A stretch of 16,348 nt of DNA from Bacteroidales bacterium UBA3816. Lineage in GTDB: Bacteria; Bacteroidota; Bacteroidia; Bacteroidales; P3. Location of the stretch: the NCBI GenBank assembly GCA_002368955.1, contig DFDY01000003.1:1-16348 (forward strand). The letters run 5' to 3'. A program made the translations under genes and the position numbers. Shown one piece after another: positions 1 to 7,208 of the stretch. Under the pieces are notes generated by a model, which was not told where the DNA came from, made no database searches, and saw only the letters and a list, made by a program, of their open reading frames with translations. How positions within the stretch are numbered: position 1 is the first letter of the stretch; each line of letters starts with the position of its first letter.

Positions 1-118
1 AAATGCCCAGGTCGATTTTGAAGTTTGGCGCGGCCGTGCTGTCGGCTTCGGTGGTGTTTTGGGCGTGGCTAAAAAGTGCCAGACTTAGAATGCTGAGGAT
101 GATTATTGTTCGTTTCAT
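1..118 (-). CDS. Exported protein, N-terminal fragment (runs off window)
   Basis: Only the first 39 codons are in the window. They encode a clear signal peptide, MKRTIIILSILSLALFSHAQ, with a basic N-end, a hydrophobic core and the A-Q cleavage end usual in Bacteroidales. A short polar stretch (NTTEADSTAAP) and then NFKIDLGI follow. The gene starts 26 bp after the stop of the putative anti-sigma gene on the same strand, so it is probably the third gene of the sigma-factor operon. Third genes in such operons often encode small outer-membrane or periplasmic proteins, but too little is visible to name a family. The start is the only ATG in front of the signal peptide. Confidence 0.75.
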   Translation of the reverse strand, partial: MKRTIIILSILSLALFSHAQNTTEADSTAAPNFKIDLGI

Positions 119-144
119 GATGTTTTTTCTTTTTTTTGTTTGTC

Positions 145-819
145 TTATAAAAGATTTAATGCCAGTGTGGTGCCATCCATCAAGCTAGGTTCGGCCTGCA
201 TGAAGCTGAAGATGCCCCTTTTGCGGCTGCTGGATTGGGGGGCGGATTCGCTTTGGGCTAGGTTCTGGGGCATGGGCTGGCCTGGTTCCAACAGGAGGCT
301 GTCCAAAGTGGACTCGGGCATGAGGTCGGCCAGCTGGTCGCCTAATTCGGGAGCGTTGTTTTCGGGCCGCAGGCTTTCAAATATCTCTTCGAAGGTGATT
401 GGCTCCAGTTGCTCAGGCATGTCTTGGGTGGTAGTAGCTATGACTTGGGGTGTGGCGTTGTGCCTATTGCTGGCAGGCGTGGACTGAGGGATGCGGGTGA
501 TGGGTGCCGTCTGGGGAAGGGGCATCACCGTGGGCCGCACCATGGGGGCCTGTGCCACCAGCGGGGCTTCGGAGGTCACCTCACGGTTGTCCCAACGCCA
601 TATAGAGGTGGTGACAAATAGGGTCACAGTGGCGGCCATGGCGATGCGGGTGGTCCACATCCTGACTGTATGGCGGTGGGCAGCCTTTGGGGCAGCCTCT
701 TCGGCAGCCATGCGCTCTATCATCTCGGCCAGTTGCTCCCGGCGGCGGGCATCGCGTCCGGCATGTTCTACTGAGGCTAAGAGCTGCTCTAGAGTTGGGG
801 GGTTATTGTCTTTTTTCAT
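145..819 (-). CDS. Putative anti-sigma factor, single-pass membrane protein
   Basis: This 224-residue protein has a charged cytoplasmic N-terminal part (residues 1-55, rich in E, R and A and probably helical), one transmembrane segment (about 57-74, RIAMAATVTLFVTTSIW) and a long Pro/Thr/Gln/Glu-rich outer part of low complexity. This N-in, single-TM layout directly after an ECF sigma gene is that of an anti-sigma factor. Its ATG lies 17 bp inside the end of the sigma gene, which implies translational coupling. I see no zinc-binding HxxxCxxC motif and no FecR-type domain, so the anti-sigma call rests on position and topology. The C-terminal tail (LMDGTTLALNLL) has no recognised fold. It could alternatively be an unrelated membrane protein that shares the operon. 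Confidence 0.6.
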   Translation of the reverse strand: MKKDNNPPTLEQLLASVEHAGRDARRREQLAEMIERMAAEEAAPKAAHRHTVRMWTTRIAMAATVTLFVTTSIWRWDNREVTSEAPLVAQAPMVRPTVMPLPQTAPITRIPQSTPASNRHNATPQVIATTTQDMPEQLEPITFEEIFESLRPENNAPELGDQLADLMPESTLDSLLLEPGQPMPQNLAQSESAPQSSSRKRGIFSFMQAEPSLMDGTTLALNLL

Positions 820-1297
820 AATCCAAAATCATTTGTTTTAGTGACTTGTAGGCACGTGAGAGGAGGGTGTATATGTTGCCCTCGGTGGTGTGAAGGGTGG
901 CAGCCATGGTTTTGGTGTCGGCGTCGTCGAAATGGCGCAGCCGCACCACACGAGACTGCTGTTCGGGTAGGCGGTCAATGAACCGAAGGGCCAGCTCTAG
1001 GCGATCGTCATCGTCTTCGGCTGGCTCGTCGGCCAGGGAGGTAAGTGTTTCGATATCGACAGTTGGACGGCGGCGGCGCAGCTGGTCGACACAGCGGCGT
1101 TTGACAAGCGTGATGCAGAAGGCCTCGCGATTGACCACTCGGCTCAGCTTGCTCCGGTCGTTCCAGAGAGTGACAAAGCAATCCTGCACCACGTCGGCTG
1201 CATCCTCCTCGTCGCCGAGAAGGCTTTCGGCCATGCGCTGCATGGCGGGCTGCAATGGCAGATAGTCGGATTCGAATTGTTTTGTTTCGTTCATCAT
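803..1297 (-). CDS. RNA polymerase sigma factor, ECF (sigma-70) family
   Basis: The 164-residue product has the two-domain ECF layout. Region 2 is near residues 18-75, with the conserved core DAADVVQDCFVTLWN at 33-47. Region 4 is near 108-155, with LPEQQSRVVRLRHFDD followed by a helix-turn-helix (TKTMAATLHTTEGNIYTLLS). An acidic linker (EPAEDDDD) separates them. An ECF factor directs core RNA polymerase to a small set of envelope or stress promoters and is normally held by a membrane anti-sigma, here probably the overlapping downstream gene. The open frame extends to a GTG at 1312, but the two ATGs at 1297 and 1294 are better starts because the protein family begins near MNETKQF. The frame contains one GTCGAC site (1085-1090). 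Confidence 0.93.
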   Translation of the reverse strand: MMNETKQFESDYLPLQPAMQRMAESLLGDEEDAADVVQDCFVTLWNDRSKLSRVVNREAFCITLVKRRCVDQLRRRRPTVDIETLTSLADEPAEDDDDRLELALRFIDRLPEQQSRVVRLRHFDDADTKTMAATLHTTEGNIYTLLSRAYKSLKQMILDYEKRQ

Positions 1298-1304
1298 GCT
1301 TAGT

Positions 1305-1330
1305 AGTCGCACATGGGTGCGGAATCTTAC
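1305..1330 (-). promoter_or_regulatory. Candidate ECF-type promoter for the sigma gene
   Basis: On the minus strand a GTAAG element (1330-1326) and a CGACT element (1309-1305) are separated by 16 bp, the spacing expected of ECF -35 and -10 boxes. A run of eight A (about 1350-1343) lies just upstream. Transcription would begin at about 1298, practically on the ATG, giving a leaderless mRNA. Autoregulation is usual for ECF operons, but these short elements could arise by chance, so confidence is low. Confidence 0.28.
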
Positions 1331-1400
1331 ACGCTAGATGAATTTTTTTTAGTGGTCATTTGCAGGACTCACTCATCAAGTGAACCTAATCATTAATAAA

Positions 1401-1463
1401 CAAATTCTTGTGGCTGTTTTTATTGCAAGTAAAAGAATTATGGTCAAGAAATTTGTGGCTGTT
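1401..1463. repeat. Short direct repeat beside the restriction-modification genes
   Basis: TTGTGGCTGTT occurs at 1408-1418 and again at 1453-1463. Each copy is preceded by an AT-rich arm (CAAATTCTTG at 1401-1410; CAAGAAATTTG at 1445-1455), and these arms are near-perfect inverted copies of each other. The core TGGCTGTTTTT (1411-1421) is also present at 4001-4011, at the other edge of the restriction-modification pair. The 1298-1499 gap contains no gene that I can support. Confidence 0.4.
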
Positions 1464-1499
1464 CTATGAGGACTGTCAAGGTAACACTTTAACGTATGA

Positions 1500-3023
1500 T
1501 CATTGGAACAGAGATAATTGTTTATTGTCTTCTTCAAGTAGGCCACTTATTTCTGATAAAGGGATGTTCATTAATTCATTTGGCTCCATCTTTCTTAGCC
1601 CTCCGCCATAGAAACGGCCTCCTTTTATCATTCTTTCTTGGGGAATGGAGTTCAGGGCGTGCCATACTTGTGTCAAAATGGTTAAGTCTCTTAAACTACG
1701 AGCATATTGTGGCTTGGGGTAAAGGAGGAGGTATACGTTAGTTGTTATGGCCTTTGATTTGTTTAAGATAAATCTGAACATGCGCTTGTTGGTGTCGGAG
1801 CGTCCCATGTAGGGGACTATAATAGATGCGGGGGGGCGCTCTTCACATGAATACCAGGGGGTCCTTCTGCTACAAATGTACCCATCTCGAACTCCTTGAC
1901 GTTCGCCTTCTTGAATGTAGCTCCAAGTACCTGGATATTGTTGTTTCAATATGCTTTCAGAAAGGTTGCAACTGAACAGGTATTCTTGCCTTTCAATGTC
2001 TGGCAGTTCTCCTGTCGCTTCGATAATGTCTCCTTTAATATATCGCGGACTTGGTAATATTGGATATAGAAACTTCTTGTCGATGCCGTATTGTTCGATT
2101 TTGTTGTCGTCCACGATGAAGAAATTGTTGTCGCCTGTCACCACACCCCGTTTTACAGTGAAGTAGTCGCCGAGTTTTTCAGTTTCGTTTGTTTGGACTA
2201 TTCCGTTTTCGAAAAGGTTGGTCCATTTTTGGCTGTCTGCAATTTCTTGTCTATCAATTAATGTTTCTTTTTCTGGTTTTGAAATACTGCCACCAAGAGT
2301 GAAACGTATTGGACTATTGGATTGAGGTTTTGCTTTTCTGAATATGACGATGCAAGAACTTACGAGCGCATCAGCAAATTGAAGGTCGGTGGCATTAAAT
2401 CGGTGGATCTGCAATAGCTCTACATTGTTCAGCAGATAATGTTTCAGGGCTTTGCCATAGTTCACATCCATAAACTCGCTTGGTATCAGCCAGCAAGAAA
2501 TCCCTCCGTCCTCAAGCCATTGTTCTGAAAGCATTAAAAAATAGCAGTACATGCCGGTAAGACCAGAAGTCTTTATACCCGTTTGCTCATATGTGCGTAA
2601 CTGTAGTTCCTGCTTTTGGCTGTTTTCAATATGGTGATGTCTTATGTAGGGAGGGTTGGCTACTAGTAGGGGAAAATGTCTGTCGGGAGTGATGTTGAAA
2701 AAATCCGCTTGGACTATTTCCAATGGGAAACCCTCCCATAATTGTTTGGCAGGTGAAAAATAATGGTTGTCCAGCTCTATGCCGAATGCCTTCTTGTCTG
2801 TTCCAAATACCTCGGCAAATACGGAATAAAACACCCCTGTTCCGATGGAGGGCTCAAATAGCGAGACATTGTTGCCTTTTATAAGAGACTTCATATGCTG
2901 CATTATGTCCAATGCCAGAAGATAGGGGGTTGAGAACTGCCCCATGATGTTTCTTTCTCGTTGCTTCTTTTGAGCATCGAGGTTGTCCTGAAGAGCCTTG
3001 CGCCTGTTCTCTATTTCAAGCAT
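1500..3023 (-). CDS. Type II DNA N6-adenine methyltransferase
   Basis: This 507-residue protein would transfer a methyl group from S-adenosylmethionine to adenine in its recognition site, protecting host DNA from the endonuclease encoded just upstream. Visible motifs are GQFSTP (motif X, residues 28-33), FEPSIGTGVF (motif I, AdoMet binding, 56-65), GIELD (81-85), QADFF (105-109) and the catalytic NPPY at 123-126 (motif IV, N6-adenine type). The motif order X-I-IV followed by a long C-terminal target-recognition region (about 260-490) fits the TaqI/Eco57I-like gamma class. Its start is 3 bp from the end of the endonuclease gene, so the two are co-transcribed with the endonuclease first. The region is more AT-rich than its neighbours, which suggests horizontal acquisition. 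If the partner is truly XamI-like, the target would be GTCGAC; that is inferred from the partner, not seen here. Confidence 0.92.
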   Translation of the reverse strand: MLEIENRRKALQDNLDAQKKQRERNIMGQFSTPYLLALDIMQHMKSLIKGNNVSLFEPSIGTGVFYSVFAEVFGTDKKAFGIELDNHYFSPAKQLWEGFPLEIVQADFFNITPDRHFPLLVANPPYIRHHHIENSQKQELQLRTYEQTGIKTSGLTGMYCYFLMLSEQWLEDGGISCWLIPSEFMDVNYGKALKHYLLNNVELLQIHRFNATDLQFADALVSSCIVIFRKAKPQSNSPIRFTLGGSISKPEKETLIDRQEIADSQKWTNLFENGIVQTNETEKLGDYFTVKRGVVTGDNNFFIVDDNKIEQYGIDKKFLYPILPSPRYIKGDIIEATGELPDIERQEYLFSCNLSESILKQQYPGTWSYIQEGERQGVRDGYICSRRTPWYSCEERPPASIIVPYMGRSDTNKRMFRFILNKSKAITTNVYLLLYPKPQYARSLRDLTILTQVWHALNSIPQERMIKGGRFYGGGLRKMEPNELMNIPLSEISGLLEEDNKQLSLFQ

Positions 3024-3026
3024 AAC

Positions 3027-4001
3027 CTATATTGCTAGTTTGTCAAAGTCAGCGATGCGGTGTTCCCATATCCAATCAATTCCTTCTGCTGCCTCATACC
3101 CTAAATATCCTGTGTCGAAATAGCCACATAGGAACAATACAAATTCTACGTCCATGCCGTATGTGTTGCGCAGCTGTTCAATCTTGGTTGCCTCTTCTTT
3201 ACGGCGTTTGTTCGTATTTGTAAAATCGCCCGCTGACTTACATTCAATCAGGATGGGCATCTCATTCTTCTTAGCATTTCGCCTTTTCAATACTACATCT
3301 ATTGGCATATTCACTTTCTTTGTCTCGCCAACGGTAACTGGAACAATGAAATGGTAGGAAAACGTTCCAGGCTGCATATCCTCAACACGGTCTATATCTT
3401 TTGTCTCAACATAGTTATATCCCTTAGATGTCAGATAAAGGTTGATGTTTTCCAGTTGCCTACGTTCCTGCTCATTCCTGATGATGGGATCTGCAAGTGT
3501 TCCGCACAGCCTGTCGGCAATTACAGAAGCTGCCAAAATTCGCTCCTTTGAACTGGGCAATTCATTGCGGTTCAGCCACGGCATTATTTCCCTGTCAAGT
3601 AATTTGGAGACAACTGACAACAGATTATCTAGATTTAGAGCGACCGTTTGCCTATTCATACGTGAGGTGACTTTTCCTTGCTCCATTTTTTTGATGAACG
3701 AACGCGGCACATCGGCTAGGCCGGAGAGTCGGTCTATTGCTAGTGGTGGTGTTGTTGACATTCTCAGAATACCGAGGGATTTCGGGACTTCTACTAATAA
3801 TTGGGATGTCAATGTGCTGAAATAATGTGTTGTCTGGAGTACGTCGTTTACGCGTGCTATGGCCTCTTTTCTTGCCTGCACATAGGTTGTTGGTGCGAAG
3901 TTCATAAACCAGTCGTTGTAACATTTGACCGATTTAAAAACGTCCTCTTTCCATTTTTCTGTGTCATTTTTGTTGACAGAAAAAGTTCTTTTGTTCGACA
4001 T
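3027..4001 (-). CDS. Type II restriction endonuclease, XamI family
   Basis: This 324-residue protein matches my recollection of the XamI endonuclease family: an N-terminal NDWFMNFAPTTY segment (29-40), IADRLCGTLADPIIRN (161-176) and a very conserved C-terminal half with CKSAGDFTNTNKRRKEEA (254-271), VLFLCGYFDTGYLGYEAAEG (288-307) and WIWEHRI. The PD-(D/E)XK nuclease core is visible as D235 (in MPIDVV) and E253-C-K255 (in LIECKSA). It would cut unmodified double-stranded DNA; XamI itself is reported to recognise GTCGAC, so that site is an inference. The gene precedes its methyltransferase, and no separate controller (C) protein gene is visible. The start is the first ATG, 112 bp after the stop of the peptidase gene. 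No canonical Bacteroidetes promoter is evident in that gap. Confidence 0.85.
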   Translation of the reverse strand: MSNKRTFSVNKNDTEKWKEDVFKSVKCYNDWFMNFAPTTYVQARKEAIARVNDVLQTTHYFSTLTSQLLVEVPKSLGILRMSTTPPLAIDRLSGLADVPRSFIKKMEQGKVTSRMNRQTVALNLDNLLSVVSKLLDREIMPWLNRNELPSSKERILAASVIADRLCGTLADPIIRNEQERRQLENINLYLTSKGYNYVETKDIDRVEDMQPGTFSYHFIVPVTVGETKKVNMPIDVVLKRRNAKKNEMPILIECKSAGDFTNTNKRRKEEATKIEQLRNTYGMDVEFVLFLCGYFDTGYLGYEAAEGIDWIWEHRIADFDKLAI

Positions 4002-4113
4002 GGCTGTTTTTTTAGATAACGTGGGCTCTCCTTATTTATTATGTAAATCAATTATTTCTCCAATAACTGGAATTGAAAAATTGGCTTGATCTGGATGGTT
4101 CAGGACTTTTCTA

Positions 4114-4734
4114 TTATTGTATTCGTTTCTTGCGCTCCTTGGGGGGAAGGGGGGTGCTGGGTTTCTTGCGGTCGCCTATGAGGCGGCAGGCCCCCACGTA
4201 GCGGCGGGCGTAGTAGGCTTCGCTGGAATAGGAGAATATCACCCCGGTGGATGTGGCGGCATGGATGAAACGGAACCGGCCGGTGAGGGTGTCCACGTCC
4301 ACCACTATGCCCGTGTGGCCTATGTGGCCGCTGGCCTCACGCCCCTGCCAGAAGACTAGGTCGCCTCGTTGCAGTTTCTTGGTATCGTTGATTTTGCGCC
4401 CCTTGGTATACTGCGGGCGGCTGCCGCCGGGCAACTCGATGCCAAACTTGAGGTATACGTAGCGCGCAAATCCCGCGCAGTCGAAGGCTTTGGGTCCTTT
4501 GGCTCCATAGCGGTAGGGTTTGCCCAGGTGCTTGACAGCCTCCTCAATGATGAGATCGGCGGTGTCGGGCTGGCTGCTGGCCTCCCTTGCCTGCCTTCGC
4601 AAGGGAGGGATGAGGATTTCTTCACCCACCCAGCGGGTGCGGTTCCATGGGGCCAAATAGGAGTCTGCCTCCTGTGCCTGCAACTGGCGGCAGCAGGCGA
4701 ACAATAGGATGATTATGACTAACCGGCGCATCAT
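4114..4734 (-). CDS. Exported NlpC/P60 (C40) peptidase
   Basis: This 206-residue protein has a signal peptide (residues 1-20, ending LQAQ), a linker and a C-terminal NlpC/P60 domain at about 58-187. The expected catalytic residues are present: Cys86 in KAFDCAGFARYVY, His140 in GHIGHTGIVVD and His158 in RFIHAATS. Family members cleave gamma-D-glutamyl-diaminopimelate or related peptide links in peptidoglycan in the periplasm. The tail after the domain is short, basic and Pro-rich (KKPSTPLPPKERKK). The start ATG overlaps the stop of the polymerase/ligase gene (ATGA), so the genes are translationally coupled. That links wall remodelling to polysaccharide assembly in this operon. A perfect 10-bp inverted repeat lies in the linker-coding part (4581-4608). 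Substrate specificity cannot be read from the sequence. Confidence 0.92.
   Translation of the reverse strand: MMRRLVIIILLFACCRQLQAQEADSYLAPWNRTRWVGEEILIPPLRRQAREASSQPDTADLIIEEAVKHLGKPYRYGAKGPKAFDCAGFARYVYLKFGIELPGGSRPQYTKGRKINDTKKLQRGDLVFWQGREASGHIGHTGIVVDVDTLTGRFRFIHAATSTGVIFSYSSEAYYARRYVGACRLIGDRKKPSTPLPPKERKKRIQ
4581..4608. repeat. Perfect 10-bp inverted repeat inside the peptidase gene
   Basis: CCTCCCTTGC (4581-4590) and GCAAGGGAGG (4599-4608) are exact reverse complements around an 8-base loop. The repeat encodes part of the linker between signal peptide and catalytic domain (near residues 42-52). It would form a strong hairpin in the mRNA. It resembles the CCCTCC/GGAGGG intergenic palindromes common in Bacteroidales. 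Confidence 0.6.
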
Positions 4735-6176
4735 ATCTCTTTCTTCTGGCTGTAAACGTCAAGCGATACGATGACGGCGGTGAAAGCCCAGAAGGGGACT
4801 GAGAGTTTGTCGGTGTCAAGGAAGTTGTTGAATACGCCGTGGATATAGTAGGTGAGCAGGCTGAGGGTGAAAGCCAAGGCCATGTTGGCCACCTGTTTGT
4901 CTTGTGCGGTGCGGTAGATACGCACGCCGGTGGCGAAGGTGGTCAGGAAGATGCAGACGACAAGTGCCACGCCCGGCACGCCCTGTTCGGTGAGGGGACC
5001 GATATACTCGCTGTGGGCGTTGCCCAGATTGCCGGCATTGGTGCTGATGGTGGAGAGCTGATAGCTGCGCTGGTAGCTGGCATAGAGGAACTGGTAGGTG
5101 CCAGGGCCGCAGCCCATGACGGGGCTTTCCTTCCACATGCGGATGGCCGAGGCCCAGCGGTTGAGACGCTCCAGATTGCTGGCATCGGTGGAGATATTGG
5201 AGATAGACTTTATCTGTCCGGAGAGGTCATAAGAGCTGTCTTGATGGTTTTTGCCCAGTTTGTAGAGGACGTCGCTCTGGTAGACGAAAAACACCCCCAC
5301 GCCCAGGCCGAAGAGCAGCACCATCCACTTGACCTTCATGCCCATGCGGATGAGTACGTAGACCCCTATGGCCCCCAGCACGCTGAGCCATGCGGCACGG
5401 CAGTAGGAGAAGAAGAGACCCACGATGAGCAGGGCGAACATGGCCAGAAAGAGCAGCCGCATCCAGCCCTTGCTGCCTCGGCTAAATATGAAATAGAAGG
5501 CGGCGGGCAGGAAGAGGGCGATGGCACAGCCGTAGGCGGTGTGGTCGTTATAGAAGGGCTTCATCACACGGTGCAGGGTCTGCAAGTCGCTGAAATTGCC
5601 GAGGGTCTTGGCCGTGGCAATGGCAATGACACAGATGAGCCCGATGGCATAGCACCAGAAGAACTGGCGGATGCGCACCTTGTCGCGGAAAATCTGAGCG
5701 GCGGCAAAAAAGAAGGGCACCACAAACCATAGGCGTGCCAGAAAGTATTTGAACGATACCAAGGGTAGGGCAGAGGTGCAGGAGGTTATAATCATCCACG
5801 CAAGTGAGGCCAGGAGGCTGATGCTGACCGGATGGCGCAGCAGCCGCGGGTCGTAGCTTTTGCTGGCCAGCACGCGGAAGAAAAACATCAGCGTGAAGAG
5901 TATCATCATGGGCTCCACCGGCATGGACAGTTCCATCTTGGGGAAGAAAGCAAAGTCGATGGCAAAGGGGGTTAGCAGGGCCATGCAGAGCAGGGCGGTC
6001 TCAAATTTGGTGACAAAAAGGAGCAACACCAGCCCCGCCAGCGGTATGAGCGAAAGATAGTAGAAGTCCTTAAGCAGCATGAAAGAATTGCCCACGGCAA
6101 AGAGCAGTGTCACCGCCACGGCAATGACAGCGGTCTTATTTCTTTGCAGCCAGGACTTCATGCGGAACAATTCCAT
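4731..6176 (-). CDS. O-antigen ligase/polymerase family membrane protein (Wzy/WaaL-like)
   Basis: This 481-residue, very hydrophobic protein has about 10-12 transmembrane segments (for example near 14-34, 39-55, 87-101, 118-135, 241-257, 263-280, 283-299, 401-418, 430-446 and 459-472). It also has one large periplasmic loop (about 300-395), the hallmark of the Wzy_C / O-antigen ligase superfamily. SYCRAAWL (257-264) matches the conserved S-x-x-R-a-a-w segment, and the loop holds MGCGPGTY (354-361) and NAHSEY (386-391), whose His388 corresponds to the conserved AHN-type motif. The family joins polysaccharide units to each other (Wzy) or to an acceptor (WaaL or protein ligases); sequence alone does not separate these roles. 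It lies 12 bp after the Wzz-like gene and overlaps the peptidase gene by 4 bp. A second possible start is Met6. Confidence 0.88.
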   Translation of the reverse strand: MELFRMKSWLQRNKTAVIAVAVTLLFAVGNSFMLLKDFYYLSLIPLAGLVLLLFVTKFETALLCMALLTPFAIDFAFFPKMELSMPVEPMMILFTLMFFFRVLASKSYDPRLLRHPVSISLLASLAWMIITSCTSALPLVSFKYFLARLWFVVPFFFAAAQIFRDKVRIRQFFWCYAIGLICVIAIATAKTLGNFSDLQTLHRVMKPFYNDHTAYGCAIALFLPAAFYFIFSRGSKGWMRLLFLAMFALLIVGLFFSYCRAAWLSVLGAIGVYVLIRMGMKVKWMVLLFGLGVGVFFVYQSDVLYKLGKNHQDSSYDLSGQIKSISNISTDASNLERLNRWASAIRMWKESPVMGCGPGTYQFLYASYQRSYQLSTISTNAGNLGNAHSEYIGPLTEQGVPGVALVVCIFLTTFATGVRIYRTAQDKQVANMALAFTLSLLTYYIHGVFNNFLDTDKLSVPFWAFTAVIVSLDVYSQKKEI

Positions 6177-6188
6177 CCGTTAGTGGTG

Positions 6189-7085
6189 TTATGCCTTGTC
6201 TTCTTTGGGTTCAAGGGTTTCTTCTTTCTTGGTGGCATCCAGCAAAAGGAGCGCCAGGATGCACATGACGACCGAGCCAAATGTACCCAGCATCACGATG
6301 ATGCTGCGCTTGGGGTAGGCCTTTTTGTCGGAGGCCACGGCTTGGTCAAGCATGAACTTGTAGCTTACGTTCTCGTTCATGTCCACCTCGGTTTGGGCGG
6401 CACGGGTTTGCAGGTCGGCCAGTTGCTTGCACTTCTCGTTGATGAGTTGCGTGAGGCCGAGAGACTGCTCGGGGTGGTGGCGCAGGCTGTCTTGCAGCAG
6501 GGCTATCTCGTTGCCCAGTTTCTGGCACACGCCGTCCATAATCTCGGCTGCATTAACGGCGCGGTCGTGGTGTATGCGGTGGCAGACAGAGTCGTAGTTG
6601 GTGGCTATAAAGTTGGCCATATCGGCAGCCCACTGCGGGTCCACGTCCAGCACCGACACCTCTACGCCCAAATATTCGGTGCGCTTGACATTGACGTTGC
6701 CGCGGTACTGTTCGTGCAGTTTGAACATCTTGTGCGGGTCTTCAGGGCTGATGCCGTAGTGCTCCATGAGGTTGAACCGCTTGCACACGTCGCGCTCCAT
6801 CGACTCCGAGGAGAGAATCTGTATGCAGTACTCGCAGTCGCGTTCGATGCCGTAGTCCATGAAGTCGAGGCTGTAGTGGTAGTCCATGATGGCCTTGCTC
6901 AGTCGGTTGGAATTGGTGGGGAACAGGGTGGCCGTGGATTTATACCGGGGGGTGATGAGCAGCGATATGGCCACTGATGCCGCCAAGGCTATGACGAATA
7001 CCCAGATGAGCAGTTTCCACCAACGGCGGAAAAAGCGTATGGTGATATTGTGGTCGAAGTCGTTGCCAAAAGTTTTGTCTGCCAT
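6189..7085 (-). CDS. Wzz-like chain-length determinant / polysaccharide co-polymerase
   Basis: The 298-residue protein has the standard co-polymerase topology: a short cytoplasmic N-end, TM1 at about 23-45 (KLLIWVFVIALAASVAIS), a periplasmic domain that is largely helical between about 160 and 250, and TM2 at about 264-283 (SIIVMLGTFGSVVMCILALL). The Wzz signature after TM1 is visible as LITPRYKSTATLFP (43-56). Such proteins oligomerise in the inner membrane and set the chain length of a Wzy-made polysaccharide, and the polymerase/ligase gene follows 12 bp later. There is no cytoplasmic tyrosine-kinase domain after TM2, only a short charged tail. It is the first gene of its operon; no canonical TAnnTTTG promoter was found upstream. 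Confidence 0.88.
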   Translation of the reverse strand: MADKTFGNDFDHNITIRFFRRWWKLLIWVFVIALAASVAISLLITPRYKSTATLFPTNSNRLSKAIMDYHYSLDFMDYGIERDCEYCIQILSSESMERDVCKRFNLMEHYGISPEDPHKMFKLHEQYRGNVNVKRTEYLGVEVSVLDVDPQWAADMANFIATNYDSVCHRIHHDRAVNAAEIMDGVCQKLGNEIALLQDSLRHHPEQSLGLTQLINEKCKQLADLQTRAAQTEVDMNENVSYKFMLDQAVASDKKAYPKRSIIVMLGTFGSVVMCILALLLLDATKKEETLEPKEDKA

Positions 7086-7187
7086 AATGTCGTTATTTTA
7101 TTCCTTTTAAATGTTTCTTTATTGTAAAATGTCAGAACCCGTGTTCGGCATTTATAATCTTTGTTAACGCCATTCTCTGTTTATTAT

Positions 7188-7208
7188 TGCCCGCGAGGGG
7201 CATTTTTT
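7188..7208 (+). terminator. Terminator-like hairpin with U-tract, no gene upstream
   Basis: TGCCC (7188-7192), a 5-base loop (GCGAG) and GGGCA (7198-7202) form a perfect 5-bp stem followed by six T (7203-7208), the form of a short intrinsic terminator for plus-strand transcription. All genes to its left are on the minus strand, so no coding transcript needs it. It may end a small RNA or antisense transcript, or be coincidental. Confidence 0.4.

Noticed and set aside
4839..5732. 297-codon plus-strand frame
   Set aside because: It lies opposite the O-antigen ligase/polymerase gene and has biased His/Gly/Glu composition without motifs; the minus-strand frame has clear membrane segments and conserved residues.
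6263..6284. Internal TACATTTG (minus strand, from CAAATGTA) as a promoter for the ligase/polymerase gene
   Set aside because: No TTG is found at the required 19-bp spacing upstream, so it is probably a chance match in coding sequence.
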